Source: Shewanella sp. MR-4 | Lineage (GTDB): Bacteria; Pseudomonadota; Gammaproteobacteria; Enterobacterales; Shewanellaceae | Direction: 5' to 3' | Assembly: GCF_000014685.1 (NCBI RefSeq) | Contig: NC_008321.1 | Coordinates: forward strand, 372,001 to 436,000 | Length of the DNA stretch: 64,000 bases | Part shown: positions 57,901 through 63,730 of the stretch, piece by piece | Layout of the letters: every line of letters begins with the position of its first letter | Numbering within the stretch: position 1 is the first letter of the stretch | Position numbers and translations under genes: made by a program | The notes under the pieces: model-generated | The model's input: only the letters and a program-made list of their open reading frames with translations | The model's database searches: none | Told to the model about the DNA's origin: nothing

Positions 57901-59190
57901 ATTAGGGGTAAAGCTGTATGAGCCATCGGCATTGAGCACTAAGCTGCCGCCTTCGAGAGTGACGGTTGTGCCTGCAGCAAAGGTGCTGCCCGATACTGTA
58001 AAGCTCACCACACTTAAGCTGGAATCGACATCGGTGTCGTTGTCGAGCACATTGCCTGTGGCGACGGTATCTTCAGCAACAGTATTAGTGTCGTTGGCTA
58101 ATACCGATGGGTCATCAACTGGGGTGACATTAATGGTTAAAGTTGCAGTTGAGCCAGTATTGGTAGTGTAGGTAATCACTGGAACTTGGCCATTCCAGTT
58201 TTCATTCGGGGTAAAGCTGTACGAGCCATCGGCATTGAGTACTAAGCTGCCGCCTTCGAGAGCGACGGTTGTGCCTGCAGCAAAGGTGCTGCCCGATACT
58301 GTAAAGCTCACCACACTTAAGCTGGAATCGACATCGGTGTCGTTGTCGAGCACATTGCCTGTGGCGACGGTATCTTCAGCAACAGTATTGGTGTCGTTTG
58401 CTAATACCGATGGGTCATCAACTGGGGTGACATTAATGGTTAAGGTCGCGGTTGAGCCAGTATTGGTGGTGTAGGTAATAACAGGAACTTGGCCGTTCCA
58501 GTTTTCATTCGGGGTAAAGGTATAAGAGCCATCGGCATTGAGTATAAAGCTGCCACCTTCGAGCGTAACAACTGTGCCCGCCGCAAAGTCGGTTCCGTTG
58601 ATATTAAATCCAACCACACTTAACACATTGTCGGCATCGCTGTCGTTATCGAGCACATTGCCAGAAGCAACAGTATCCTCATCGACCGTAATACTGTCGT
58701 TAACTAATACCGAAGGAGAGTCGGTTGCTACGGTTTGCTCTGGTGTGGCAGTTGTGGCTGCGGTGAGCGTTTGTCCTGAGGTTGAATAACCAGATGTCGC
58801 TAAGGCTTCTGTGCCATCACGGGCTAAGGTGACATAGCCTGAGTTACCGTCACGGCCAGCTGGTGCATTACCTGCGGCGGTTTCTGGTAAGTTTTGGGTT
58901 GGGTCCTCACCCGATGCAATGAGATCTTGCAATGCTTGAATTTCATCTAGGGCAGCTTCATTTGCCGTGTTGGGGGCGGCAGCTGTTGCATTAGGGGGAA
59001 CTTCATTAGAAAGTTTAGTACCATCATCAAAGGTGATTTCGTAGGTCGCATTTTCACCAATATGTAGCACAGCACCTTTAGGGAGTTGCTCGCCATCCTT
59101 AGCGGGTTGATTTGAACCATTAACCTCGACTTCGATTTGCCCTTTGACTAGTTTCAGCAAACCTTTCTTTGTAGTAATGATCGATCCCAT
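42937..59190 (-). CDS. bpfA: giant T1SS biofilm adhesin (BpfA)
   Basis: A 5417-residue secreted adhesin. The N-terminal retention module (1-about 125) has the LapG-type cleavage site TAAG at 104-107. Four 101-residue cadherin-like repeats (about 156-558), Ig-like domains, six 109-residue Ig-like repeats (about 756-1408), and 27 near-identical 98-residue repeats (1409-4054) follow. The unique C-terminal part includes a segment like the choice-of-anchor K family (about 4810-4900), glycine-aspartate RTX repeats near 5228-5281 that should bind calcium, and a C-terminal secretion signal. I start it at the ATG at 59190 (MGSIITTKKG), preceded by GGGAGC; a longer frame to 59265 runs through leader hairpins. 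Confidence 0.96.
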   Translation of the reverse strand: MGSIITTKKGLLKLVKGQIEVEVNGSNQPAKDGEQLPKGAVLHIGENATYEITFDDGTKLSNEVPPNATAAAPNTANEAALDEIQALQDLIASGEDPTQNLPETAAGNAPAGRDGNSGYVTLARDGTEALATSGYSTSGQTLTAATTATPEQTVATDSPSVLVNDSITVDEDTVASGNVLDNDSDADNVLSVVGFNINGTDFAAGTVVTLEGGSFILNADGSYTFTPNENWNGQVPVITYTTNTGSTATLTINVTPVDDPSVLANDTNTVAEDTVATGNVLDNDTDVDSSLSVVSFTVSGSTFAAGTTVALEGGSLVLNADGSYSFTPNENWNGQVPVITYTTNTGSTATLTINVTPVDDPSVLANDTNTVAEDTVATGNVLDNDTDVDSSLSVVSFTVSGSTFAAGTTVTLEGGSLVLNADGSYSFTPNADWNGQVPVITYTTNTGSTATLTINVTPVDDPSVLANDTNTVDEDTVATGNVLDNDTDVDSSLSVVSFTVSGSTFAAGTTVALEGGSLVLNADGSYSFTPNADWNGQVPVITYTTNTGSTATLTINVTPVADGAPSVTITTDTNDDGFISNAELGGATDVSVTIGLGGTGANAGDTLTVNGVDYVLTQEDINNGYVNLTLPAPAEGETITVVATITDPAGNTSPEGSDSALLDTTAPTITVSAPDDTRDTTPTITGTTDAAPGSVITIVVTDSNGVQQTLTTTVNPDGTYAVDVINPIPHGGYTATATVTDPAGNTGNATDNGNVDIKIDEDGDGNTVAITSITQDTGSSSSDFITNDNTLVFHGTVDLDDNSTLAVTINGVTYTTANGLVIDAQGNWSVDLTGTVLPDGTYPVVATVTDVAGNSKTVTQDVVIDTKIDEDGDGNTVAITSITQDTGSSSSDFITNDNTLVFHGTVDLDDNSTLAVTINGVTYTTANGLVIDAQGNWSVDLTGTVLPDGTYPVVATVTDIAGNTTSATQDVIVDTQIGLGRDNAVTITSITEDTGSSNTDFITNDNTLVFQGTVELDGNSNLVVTINGVEYTIGNGLVIDANGHWSVDLTGTVLPDGTYPVVATVTDVAGNSKTVTQDVVIDTKIDEDGDGNTVAITSITQDTGSSSSDFITNDNTLVFHGTVDLDDNSTLAVTINGVTYTTANGLVIDAQGNWSVDLTGTVLPDGTYPVVATVTDVAGNSKTVTQDVVIDTKIDEDGDGNTVAITSITQDTGSSSSDFITNDNTLVFHGTVDLDDNSTLAVTINGVTYTTANGLVIDAQGNWSVDLTGTVLPDGTYPVVATVTDLAGNSKTVTQDVVIDTKIDEDGDGNTVAITSITQDTGSSSSDFITNDNTLVFHGTVDLDDNSTLAVTINGNTYTVGNGLVIDAQGNWSVDLTGTVLADGTYTVNATVTDVAGNFKTVTQDVIIDTQGPSVVVNIVDDVLTVGETSEVTFTFSEKVTGFDASDLVVVGGTLSNLSSTDGINWTATFTPTPGFTGTASVTVTAGSYTDLNGNLGTSGSDTAGVDTQGPSVVVNIVDDVLTVGETSEVTFTFSEKVTGFDASDLVVVGGTLSNLSSTDGINWTATFTPTPGFTGTASVTVTAGSYTDLNGNLGTSGSDTAGVDTQGPSVVVNIVDDVLTVGETSEVTFTFSEKVTSFDASDLVVVGGTLSNLSSTDGINWTATFTPTPGFTGTASVTVTAGSYTDLNGNLGTSGSDTAGVDTQGPSVVVNIVDDVLTVGETSEVTFTFSEKVTGFDASDLVVVGGTLSNLSSTDGINWTATFTPTPGFTGTASVTVTAGSYTDLNGNLGTSGSDTAGVDTQGPSVVVNIVDDVLTVGETSEVTFTFSEKVTGFDASDLVVVGGTLSNLSSTDGINWTATFTPTPGFTGTASVTVTAGSYTDLNGNLGTSGSDTAGVDTQGPSVVVNIVDDVLTVGETSEVTFTFSEKVTGFDASDLVVVGGTLSNLSSTDGINWTATFTPTPGFTGTASVTVPAGSYTDLNGNLGTSGSDTAGVDTQGPSVVVNIVDDVLTVGETSEVTFTFSEKVTGFDASDLVVVGGTLSNLSSTDGINWTATFTPTPGFTGTASVTVTAGSYTDLNGNLGTSGSDTAGVDTQGPSVVVNIVDDVLTVGETSEVTFTFSEKVTSFDASDLVVVGGTLSNLSSTDGINWTATFTPTPGFTGTASVTVTAGSYTDLNGNLGTSGSDTAGVDTQGPSVVVNIVDDVLTVGETSEVTFTFSEKVTGFDASDLVVVGGTLSNLSSTDGINWTATFTPTPGFTGTASVTVTAGSYTDLNGNLGTSGSDTAGVDTQGPSVVVNIVDDVLTVGETSEVTFTFSEKVTGFDASDLVVVGGTLSNLSSTDGINWTATFTPTPGFTGTASVTVTAGSYTDLNGNLGTSGSDTAGVDTQGPSVVVNIVDDVLTVGETSEVTFTFSEKVTGFDASDLVVVGGTLSNLSSTDGINWTATFTPTPGFTGTASVTVTAGSYTDLNGNLGTSGSDTAGVDTQGPSVVVNIVDDVLTVGETSEVTFTFSEKVTGFDASDLVVVGGTLSNLSSTDGINWTATFTPTPGFTGTASVTVTAGSYTDLNGNLGTSGSDTAGVDTQGPSVVVNIVDDVLTVGETSEVTFTFSEKVTGFDASDLVVVGGTLSNLSSTDGINWTATFTPTPGFTGTASVTVTAGSYTDLNGNLGTSGSDTAGVDTQGPSVVVNIVDDVLTVGETSEVTFTFSEKVTGFDASDLVVVGGTLSNLSSTDGINWTATFTPTPGFTGTASVTVTAGSYTDLNGNLGTSGSDTAGVDTQGPSVVVNIVDDVLTVGETSEVTFTFSEKVTSFDASDLVVVGGTLSNLSSTDGINWTATFTPTPGFTGTASVTVPAGSYTDLNGNLGTSGSDTAGVDTQGPSVVVNIVDDVLTVGETSEVTFTFSEKVTGFDASDLVVVGGTLSNLSSTDGINWTATFTPTPGFTGTASVTVTAGSYTDLNGNLGTSGSDTAGEDTQGPSVVVNIVDDVLTVGETSEVTFTFSEKVTGFDASDLVVVGGTLSNLSSTDGINWTATFTPTPGFTGTASVTVTAGSYTDLNGNLGTSGSDTAGVDTQGPSVVVNIVDDVLTVGETSEVTFTFSEKVTGFDASDLVVVGGTLSNLSSTDGINWTATFTPTPGFTGTASVTVTAGSYTDLNGNLGTSGSDTAGVDTQGPSVVVNIVDDVLTVGETSEVTFTFSEKVTGFDASDLVVVGGTLSNLSSTDGINWTATFTPTPGFTGTASVTVTAGSYTDLNGNLGTSGSDTAGVDTQGPSVVVNIVDDVLTVGETSEVTFTFSEKVTGFDASDLVVVGGTLSNLSSTDGINWTATFTPTPGFTGTASVTVTAGSYTDLNGNLGTSGSDTAGVDTQGPSVVVNIVDDVLTVGETSEVTFTFSEKVTSFDASDLVVVGGTLSNLSSTDGINWTATFTPTPGFTGTASVTVPAGSYTDLNGNLGTSGSDTAGVDTQGPSVVVNIVDDVLTVGETSEVTFTFSEKVTGFDASDLVVVGGTLSNLSSTDGINWTATFTPTPGFTGTASVTVTAGSYTDLNGNLGTSGSDTAGVDTQGPSVVVNIVDDVLTVGETSEVTFTFSEKVTGFDASDLVVVGGTLSNLSSTDGINWTATFTPTPGFTGTASVTVTAGSYTDLNGNLGTSGSDTAGVDTQGPSVVVNIVDDVLTVGETSEVTFTFSEKVTGFDASDLVVVGGTLSNLSSTDGINWTATFTPTPGFTGTASVTVTAGSYTDLNGNLGTSGSDTAGVDTQGPSVVVNIVDDVLTVGETSEVTFTFSEKVTGFDASDLVVVGGTLSNLSSTDGINWTATFTPTPGFTGTASVTVTAGSYTDLNGNLGTSGSDTAGVDTQGPSVVVNIVDDVLTVGETSEVTFTFSEKVTGFDASDLVVVGGTLSNLSSTDGINWTATFTPTPGFTGTASVTVTAGSYTDLNGNLGTSGSDTAGVDTQGPSVVVNIVDDVLTVGETSEVTFTFSEKVTGFDASDLVVVGGTLSNLSSTDGINWTATFTPTPGFTGTASVTVTAGSYTDLNGNLGTSGVDTAGVDTSAPNTPTVLIVDDGNPGDGLLTAAEMGNDGVQLTVSINGTDFEAGGYVTLTIDGGAAIQLSFADFTDNGSGSLTFDNYTYANGVISWSETAPAIGQNITVTATQTDSNNNTSTQGSDSARVIGAQNTNVTVNEASLRGAVDATSKVTANVSFTAGNGALTSFQFGNIIDINGNINGVTIAGLIGIMTWEARDGGTVLIGKLNGIEVLQLSLSGSDIGAGQTGNVSVEVTLLDNLQHVANESGTNDEVINIDALISGIVIEAAGSNGVISNTISVTVTDDTLSLDALNSSGDNKNNTTINGVLQIGGADGNDNQDPDQYSASLTANITGWNGTDKTFADSGITAGGKYVYFFIDKDEPDLLIAYTISSGGAAAYDKYNTNHNVIFTLKLDPNDIDGDGYQYQLELQQAIDTLESFSVSALKGLGGMEEIFYIAQNSAGTTNVYRDITEVPNLSTILFSLRAEDNGQIARVNGNNNGFGVEDGVTVSGTEKLIVDYVQDVAGAKFTFTGAPTVLYEAYGSSGQLLGYGIISSGEAISDLGAISYVKLSAVGNTAFQLTGTTATTIVSSTTDMDLKFIVDVTDSDGDSSQDDFTVHLNASGSTASVITPVAFTSLAEAKSLTDVMDTDSDTLVFKAGDKNINNVSFSTDISNIHVEGIRQPMSWRIEGGVLIGSMPGRGDLLKLTLDWNGNAIAAGKEGFVVVEAELLGKLPHNIDYDSLSVSGIKVVATDSSGQTVKADVTVLVADSQHIAVDDTNNVDVLIDSFEVRGITAEWTGWIAESSDSDVRIYDSNDDDTAHDRIRWGNVESWEPRSGYNFDENTNIQVGDVGLNQNIVLGTFTHLNYPINGYSAITKATLEVTLMINGVPAKVTLEFNHNETGGNFGNNPPDIVTVANTSSVFVYDGARYTLQVMGFLDSHGNVVTSIETAENRSTSFPLVVKLIPGDGFELPTVNGNVLHNDIQGADGNMEIYGLSHNGSNASESHGTFVVQGTYGTLKLYSDGSYSYQVTTVGSLIPDNAVDTFNYTIEDSDGDLSTAELNINLNAVEVLPIMYEGAQGVDSFLLNNWGDKGQFATSLGGYETVASKTSVDIINLDTSLHIKAGASNDFVDLGISTANNIVETGSSLPNVSNQLSQQDVLTSKFMSDTAIVNRYDHLKQNVLNEVQPKSDTVNLGEGDDTVYGGEGTQMVYGGAGNDLLIGGAGIDGLRGGDGNDTLIGGLGDDVLRGDGGSDTFVWRYADADQGTDHIMDFNVREDKLDLSDLLQGETANTLESYLKFSLDNGSTVIDIDANKDGVFDQHIVLDGVNLFDQYSATDNAGVINGLLGSNGNGPLIIDAAPVTPEAPQGVTSLTDPHHNNGTIIP
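43345..43510 (-). other. RTX calcium-binding repeats in bpfA
   Basis: About five GGxGxDxLx-type nonapeptides (for example GGAGNDLLI, GGDGNDTLI, GGLGDDVLR) near residues 5228-5281. In T1SS substrates these fold on calcium outside the cell and aid export. Confidence 0.9.
47029..54966 (-). repeat. bpfA: 27 tandem 294-bp units in bpfA
   Basis: Exactly 27 head-to-tail units of 294 bp (98 codons), from the Asp codon at 54966 to the Val codon at 47029. Each encodes an Ig-like domain starting DTQGPSVVVNIVDD. Units differ at only a few positions: Gly/Ser in VTGFDAS (Ser in units 3, 8, 15 and 21), Thr/Pro in TVTAGS (Pro in units 6, 15 and 21), Val/Glu once, and a few silent changes. Counted from regular 294-bp spacing. 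Confidence 0.95.
54967..56925 (-). repeat. bpfA: six tandem ~327-bp units in bpfA
   Basis: Six units of about 109 codons (one of 324 bp) encoding Ig-like repeats with the motif DEDGDGNTVAITSITQDTG. Five are close to identical; one internal unit (about 56070-56270) is clearly diverged, reading GLGRDNAVTITSITEDTG. Confidence 0.9.
57512..58723 (-). repeat. bpfA: four tandem 303-bp units in bpfA
   Basis: Four units of 101 codons encoding cadherin-like (VCBS-type) domains with the motif GNVLDNDTDVDSSLSVVSF. The first unit in protein order is the most diverged; the other three are nearly identical. Confidence 0.88.
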
Positions 59191-59260
59191 AATAAGCTCC
59201 CAACACCCGATGGTGTTAATCAAAAGATGCGCAAATCCAACAAATGTGTTGGGCTTGTGA
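59191..59260 (-). promoter_or_regulatory. structured bpfA leader with alternative pairings
   Basis: Two local hairpins lie before the start: CCAACA-CATT-TGTTGG (59237-59252) and AACACC-ATCG-GGTGTT (59202-59217). The 5' segment CCCAACAC can instead pair perfectly over 8 bp with GTGTTGGG, whose GGG is part of the GGGAG ribosome site. The two states exclude each other. Confidence 0.5.
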
Positions 59261-59434
59261 TGCAAGTGATGAAATTTTAGCTTGGCACTAATGGGAAGTC
59301 AATTTTTTGACGCAGCTATATAACTTGCTATGACTGGGTTTTACAGAGAGTGGTGCGAAAAATTGGCGTTTAAATCTGCCTTAACTAGATGTGGTATCTT
59401 AAAGCAGAATAGGCGCTGCATCTAGTACCCTTGT

Positions 59435-59462
59435 TTTATATATAGAAACATATTTATAACAA
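59435..59462 (-). promoter_or_regulatory. candidate bpfA promoter
   Basis: On the minus strand, TTGTTA, a 16-base spacer and TATAAA form a sigma70-like promoter. It would give a leader of about 240 bases before the bpfA start. The region is AT-rich and no competing box is clearer. Confidence 0.45.
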
Positions 59463-59570
59463 ATCGATCTGTGTATAGACATTAAAATTTTATGAATTCT
59501 GCTAAAACGGAAGTGATTGGTTAGATTTGAGGGGCCGCAACTCCGATAGGAGAGCTGCGGCTATAGCAAA

Positions 59571-60737
59571 TTACAGGTTAACCGCCTGGCGATAACTTTG
59601 ATTCGCGTTACCTTGTTCGCCGAGTTGTTCTTGAATACGGGCAAGTGATAACCAAGACGCTTGGCTTGGGGCGAGACGACACACATTCTGCCAGCAGGTT
59701 TTAGCTTCTTTCATGTCGCGGGTTTGTTGGTACAGTAGTGCTAAGCACTTTTGGTAATCAGCATTGTTCTCATGGGTTATTTCATGTTTGAGCAATTGCT
59801 TGCGGATCTCTTCGTCATGGGCGGTGACTATTTGTGGTATCACTTCTAACAGTGCCGACTCTGGCGAGCTACGTAGCTTTTTCGAGAGTAATTTAAGCGC
59901 TTGATCTTTGCGATTGAAGCGGCATAAGCCCATGGCATATATTGCTAAAAACTCTGACTGATTACGTTCATCACGGGAGAGCCATTGCCAGCATTGCTCT
60001 AGGGCATCTTCCCCTTTAAGACTCGCAGCTTTTAACAGGGCGCAATGGGTTTCAACACTCAGTGCATTTAGCTTGGCATCCTCTAAGATCTGCCGTTTCT
60101 TCAGTATTGGCAGCAACAGCTTAAGCGCCTCCCAATCTTCTTGCGCCCGGTACAACTCTAGGGCGAGTTTCAGCACTGGGGCTTTACTCTTGCTAGTTGG
60201 GGCTAACTTATCGAGTTCCGCTCTGGCTAAGGCGAGTTCCCCTTGCTTGAGCAAGTAACGTGTACGAGTAGTCGCCACCGCATTGGCCGTCATAGGTTGG
60301 GCTTCAGCGCGGGCAAGGTATTGATCTCGCTCGGCGATTTTATTTTGATGTTGCGCAGCACGTGCAGCGGCTAACAAATTTAATGCTGGCAGTTCACCGT
60401 TGTCAGCCCCTTTAATCATGGCGCGCTCTGCCGCTGGCCAATCTTCTTCGGCAATGGCGAGTGCGCCGATTAGGGTGTGTTTCTTGGCGGAGCGGCGACG
60501 CCAATGCTGCGGGATAAAACGGCTGCGAAGCAGCAAATTAATCACAGTGATCACTAGCCATTCCAACACTTGGAACAGGGCATAGAACACGATTAACATG
60601 ATGATCCCAAAGACTAAACTGGTTTCAAGCTGGTAATCACCCGCGGCAATATACACATAGCCAGTATTGCCGACAATCCAAGGGCTGATACACAGGCCTA
60701 TTAATATGATCCCAAGAAATATCAATGCCTTAATCAT
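59571..60737 (-). CDS. hemY: heme biosynthesis protein HemY
   Basis: A 388-residue inner membrane protein with two N-terminal helices (about 3-21 and 38-70) and a C-terminal TPR-like helical domain. Encoded with hemC, hemD and hemX in gammaproteobacteria, it is thought to act in porphyrin synthesis or its regulation; the biochemical role is unsettled. It overlaps hemX by 4 bases and ends the operon. Confidence 0.93.
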   Translation of the reverse strand: MIKALIFLGIILIGLCISPWIVGNTGYVYIAAGDYQLETSLVFGIIMLIVFYALFQVLEWLVITVINLLLRSRFIPQHWRRRSAKKHTLIGALAIAEEDWPAAERAMIKGADNGELPALNLLAAARAAQHQNKIAERDQYLARAEAQPMTANAVATTRTRYLLKQGELALARAELDKLAPTSKSKAPVLKLALELYRAQEDWEALKLLLPILKKRQILEDAKLNALSVETHCALLKAASLKGEDALEQCWQWLSRDERNQSEFLAIYAMGLCRFNRKDQALKLLSKKLRSSPESALLEVIPQIVTAHDEEIRKQLLKHEITHENNADYQKCLALLYQQTRDMKEAKTCWQNVCRLAPSQASWLSLARIQEQLGEQGNANQSYRQAVNL

Positions 60738-61963
60738 AGCTGTGGTTCCTCTGAAGAGGTGAGTTCACCATAGCTGGTTAACTGTAATAACAGCGGTTTA
60801 GCGGCAAAGGATTTCAGCGTAATAGGGTCAAGCTCCAATGTCGCCAGTTTGTCGATTTCGGCAATCGCTTCACTAGTTTGATGGGCTTGAACATCAAAAT
60901 AGGTTTGGATCCACTGGCGTGCCATCATCAGTGATTGATGATAAGCCGCTCTATCATAGCGATAGAGTGCTAGTTGCGATTGCAGCAGCTTATGGCGAAT
61001 ATTCTCGACCAAATACCATTTTTGCTCCGGTGCGAGCAGGGCAGGCGCATCGGCGGTTCTGTGGCGAATGGTAACAAAATCTTGGGTTAACGCCTTCCAA
61101 GTTTTACTTAGATTACTTTGCCAATCATTCAGATCGCCAGAAATGGTTGTATCTTCAGGGGCGCTTGCGTCAGCATCCGCGCGGCTGAGGGGTAACTTGT
61201 CGAGTTGGTCGATTAAGGCATCGAGAGCCAATACACTGCCTTCAATATCCGCACTCTTAATGTTTGTGGTTGCGGCAATATCCTTGGCCAGCGCCTTACG
61301 GATTGGCAGTAAAGCAGGGTTATTCATTGCGGCAATGGTTTCGTCGGCGGACTTTAGTAAGTCAGTTGCCGTACGTGGATCTTTTTCGAGCCACAGCTTA
61401 CGACCTGCCATATTCACTAGGTATTCGGCTTCGGAGGCCATCCAGTGGGTTGGGCTACGCTGGGCCAGCTTATTCAACCTGTCCTGCAACTGGCTTTGAT
61501 CCGTGGCGAGTTTAGCTAGCTCTTGGAAGGTTTTGGTATTCGACAGCTGTTGCTGTTCCAGTTGAGCAATGCGCTGATTAGGAACGAGTAACGCTTGCTG
61601 TAATTGATCTTGCAGGGCTAAATTTTTCGTCGCTTGCAATTGAAGCTGTTGCTGCATTTGTTGATACAGCAAGTAGCCCCCACCGAGGGTGCATGCAGTT
61701 AAACCTAACGCTAATAGCACACCGAAACGAATGGCCCAGGAGCTGCGATTCACTTGCACCACTTGGCGAGTCGCTTGGGTCGATTCAGGTTTGCTGGCTT
61801 GCGGCTTAGTATCGGCAGGTTTGACGGCTTTATCTTCGAGCTGATTGACCTGCGGTTCAGTCGCTTGGGTCTTTGCAGCAGCGTCATCGGTATTGACCGA
61901 TGGAGCGGGAACTGGGGTAGCCTGTGACTCTGGGCTTTGGGCGTCGTGCTTGTTGTTATCCAT
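60734..61963 (-). CDS. hemX: HemX (uroporphyrinogen-III C-methyltransferase-like) protein
   Basis: A 409-residue protein with a Pro/Gln/Thr-rich cytoplasmic N-terminus (1-about 75), one membrane helix (about 78-100, containing GVLLALGLTACTLGGGYLLY), a Gln-rich coiled coil (about 100-170) and a helical C-terminal domain. Although often labelled a methyltransferase, it lacks visible SAM-methylase motifs. It lies 60 bp after hemD and overlaps hemY by 4 bases. Confidence 0.92.
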   Translation of the reverse strand: MDNNKHDAQSPESQATPVPAPSVNTDDAAAKTQATEPQVNQLEDKAVKPADTKPQASKPESTQATRQVVQVNRSSWAIRFGVLLALGLTACTLGGGYLLYQQMQQQLQLQATKNLALQDQLQQALLVPNQRIAQLEQQQLSNTKTFQELAKLATDQSQLQDRLNKLAQRSPTHWMASEAEYLVNMAGRKLWLEKDPRTATDLLKSADETIAAMNNPALLPIRKALAKDIAATTNIKSADIEGSVLALDALIDQLDKLPLSRADADASAPEDTTISGDLNDWQSNLSKTWKALTQDFVTIRHRTADAPALLAPEQKWYLVENIRHKLLQSQLALYRYDRAAYHQSLMMARQWIQTYFDVQAHQTSEAIAEIDKLATLELDPITLKSFAAKPLLLQLTSYGELTSSEEPQL

Positions 61964-62023
61964 TTAACAGTCCTTAAAATCATGCTACTGCCGAAATTCG
62001 AGTAAAATCGGGCTAAATAGCGC

Positions 62024-62764
62024 TTAGAGTTTAAGGGCGTTTAGCACGGCTTTGCTGTTGGCGGCATTGGCATTGGTGACTTGGGTTATACCAAAGGCAT
62101 GAGCTTGAGCTTCTACTCGGTTACTGGGGACTATGATATGACATGAGCGCAGCCATGCAAATAACTCTTTTGGCACTAGATTAATCAGATTATCCAGTAC
62201 TTCACCACTCGTTATGACGATAGTATCTATCCCAAAGTCTCGCCATTGTTGACTAACAGCGGCACCATCGAGCGGCGGGCAAGCGCGTTGATAGACTTCC
62301 CAATAGCGCACCTTCGCGCCTCTGGCATTCAGTTGCTCGGCGAGGGCTTCACGACCACCGACGCCACGAATGATAGTGATATGTTTACCTTGGATATGTT
62401 GCAGTGCTGGCAGGGTAAGCAAGCCTTCCGTTTGCTGGCAATCGTCCGGTGCTTCGAGAGCCTCAATTCCCTTTTCTTGCAGCGCTTCCCAAGTCGCATG
62501 ACCCACGGCGAAATAAGGCACGCTTGGCCAGTCTTTAACTTGGGCAGTATCGACTTTAAACGCAGCATCAGCAAAGCTCACCGCATTGGCGCTGATACAG
62601 ATAACCATATCGACATCGGCTAGGGGATGTGAAGTGTCAGGTGGCAGCGGAGGCGTTGCCTCAACACAGAGGAGCGGAGTAACGCAGTGGTCGATACCCT
62701 TTTCAGTTAAGGCATCGACCATGGACTGATTGCGCCCCTCGGGGCGCGTCAGTAAGACTTTCAT
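62024..62764 (-). CDS. hemD: uroporphyrinogen-III synthase
   Basis: A 246-residue enzyme, the same length as in E. coli, that closes hydroxymethylbilane to uroporphyrinogen III with ring D inverted. The family is poorly conserved; recognisable parts are MKVLLTRPEGRN at the start, ISANAVSFAD, and the VITSGEVLDNL block. The ATG at 62764 lies 4 bases after the hemC stop; a longer frame into hemC is not credible. Confidence 0.93.
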   Translation of the reverse strand: MKVLLTRPEGRNQSMVDALTEKGIDHCVTPLLCVEATPPLPPDTSHPLADVDMVICISANAVSFADAAFKVDTAQVKDWPSVPYFAVGHATWEALQEKGIEALEAPDDCQQTEGLLTLPALQHIQGKHITIIRGVGGREALAEQLNARGAKVRYWEVYQRACPPLDGAAVSQQWRDFGIDTIVITSGEVLDNLINLVPKELFAWLRSCHIIVPSNRVEAQAHAFGITQVTNANAANSKAVLNALKL

Positions 62765-62768
62765 CGTC

Positions 62769-63701
62769 TTAGGCTTTTGCGTAAACAGCGTCGAGGATGC
62801 TTTTGGCGCCTTTGCTGAGTAGTTCTTCAGCCAGGGCCACACCGAGTTTCGTTGCTTCGGTCTTTGGACCTGTAATCACGCCTTCGATGATTTCGCTACC
62901 ATCTGGGTTACCTACGAGGCCGCGCAGTGTCATCTCATCACCGTGGATTTCGGCAAAGGCACCAATAGGTACTTGGCAGCCGCCTTCGAGGCGAGTATTC
63001 ATGGCGCGCTCGGCGATCACGCGGTAGCGAGTCTCTAAGTGTTCTAAAGGTGCTAGGAGTGCTTTTACGCGTTCATCGTTAGTGCGGCACTCGATACCGA
63101 CAGCACCTTGACCGTTGGCGGGTAAGGATTCTTCCGCAGAGATAAAGCTGGCGATACGCTCAGACAATTTCAGGCGGATTAAACCTGCAGCAGCCAGGAT
63201 AATCGCATCGTATTCGCCGTTATCGAGTTTCGCGAGGCGAGTACCGACGTTGCCACGCAGATCTTTGATAATCAGGTCTGGACGTGAGGCGCGCAGCTGG
63301 CACTGACGACGTAGGCTTGAGGTGCCGACTGTGGCGCCAAGTGGCAACTCACTGATTGACTTATAAAGGTTAGACACAAAGGCGTCGCGCGGATCTTCGC
63401 GCTCACAAATCACTTCCAGTCCTAAGCCTTCGGGGAAATCCACTGGCACGTCCTTCATCGAGTGCACAGCGATATCGGCTTGGTCTTCCAGCATGGCGAC
63501 TTCGAGTTCTTTTACGAACAGGCCCTTACCACCAACCTTAGCTAATGGGGTGTCTAAGATAACATCGCCCTTAGTGCTCATTGGCAATAGCTCCACCACG
63601 ATACCTGGGTGAACGCGTTCTAATTCTGCTTTAACAAATTCTGCTTGCCACATGGCCAGCGGGCTCTTGCGGGTAGCGATACGTATGCGGTTTTCAGACA
63701 T
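62769..63701 (-). CDS. hemC: hydroxymethylbilane synthase (porphobilinogen deaminase)
   Basis: A 310-residue enzyme that joins four porphobilinogens into hydroxymethylbilane. The dipyrromethane cofactor is attached to Cys242 in LEGGCQVPIG, and the catalytic Asp84 lies in HSMKDVP; both sit at the numbering used for E. coli. It is the first gene of hemCDXY and diverges from cyaA across 202 bp. Confidence 0.96.
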   Translation of the reverse strand: MSENRIRIATRKSPLAMWQAEFVKAELERVHPGIVVELLPMSTKGDVILDTPLAKVGGKGLFVKELEVAMLEDQADIAVHSMKDVPVDFPEGLGLEVICEREDPRDAFVSNLYKSISELPLGATVGTSSLRRQCQLRASRPDLIIKDLRGNVGTRLAKLDNGEYDAIILAAAGLIRLKLSERIASFISAEESLPANGQGAVGIECRTNDERVKALLAPLEHLETRYRVIAERAMNTRLEGGCQVPIGAFAEIHGDEMTLRGLVGNPDGSEIIEGVITGPKTEATKLGVALAEELLSKGAKSILDAVYAKA

Positions 63702-63730
63702 GCCTAGTTTCCATCCGAGATCTTAGTTGC

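Noticed and set aside
59191..59265. A 25-residue N-terminal extension of BpfA
   Set aside because: It would translate the leader hairpins; the start at 59190 has a ribosome site and begins the conserved retention module.
62765..62842. A longer start for hemD inside hemC
   Set aside because: The ATG at 62764 gives exactly the E. coli length and sits 4 bases after the hemC stop.
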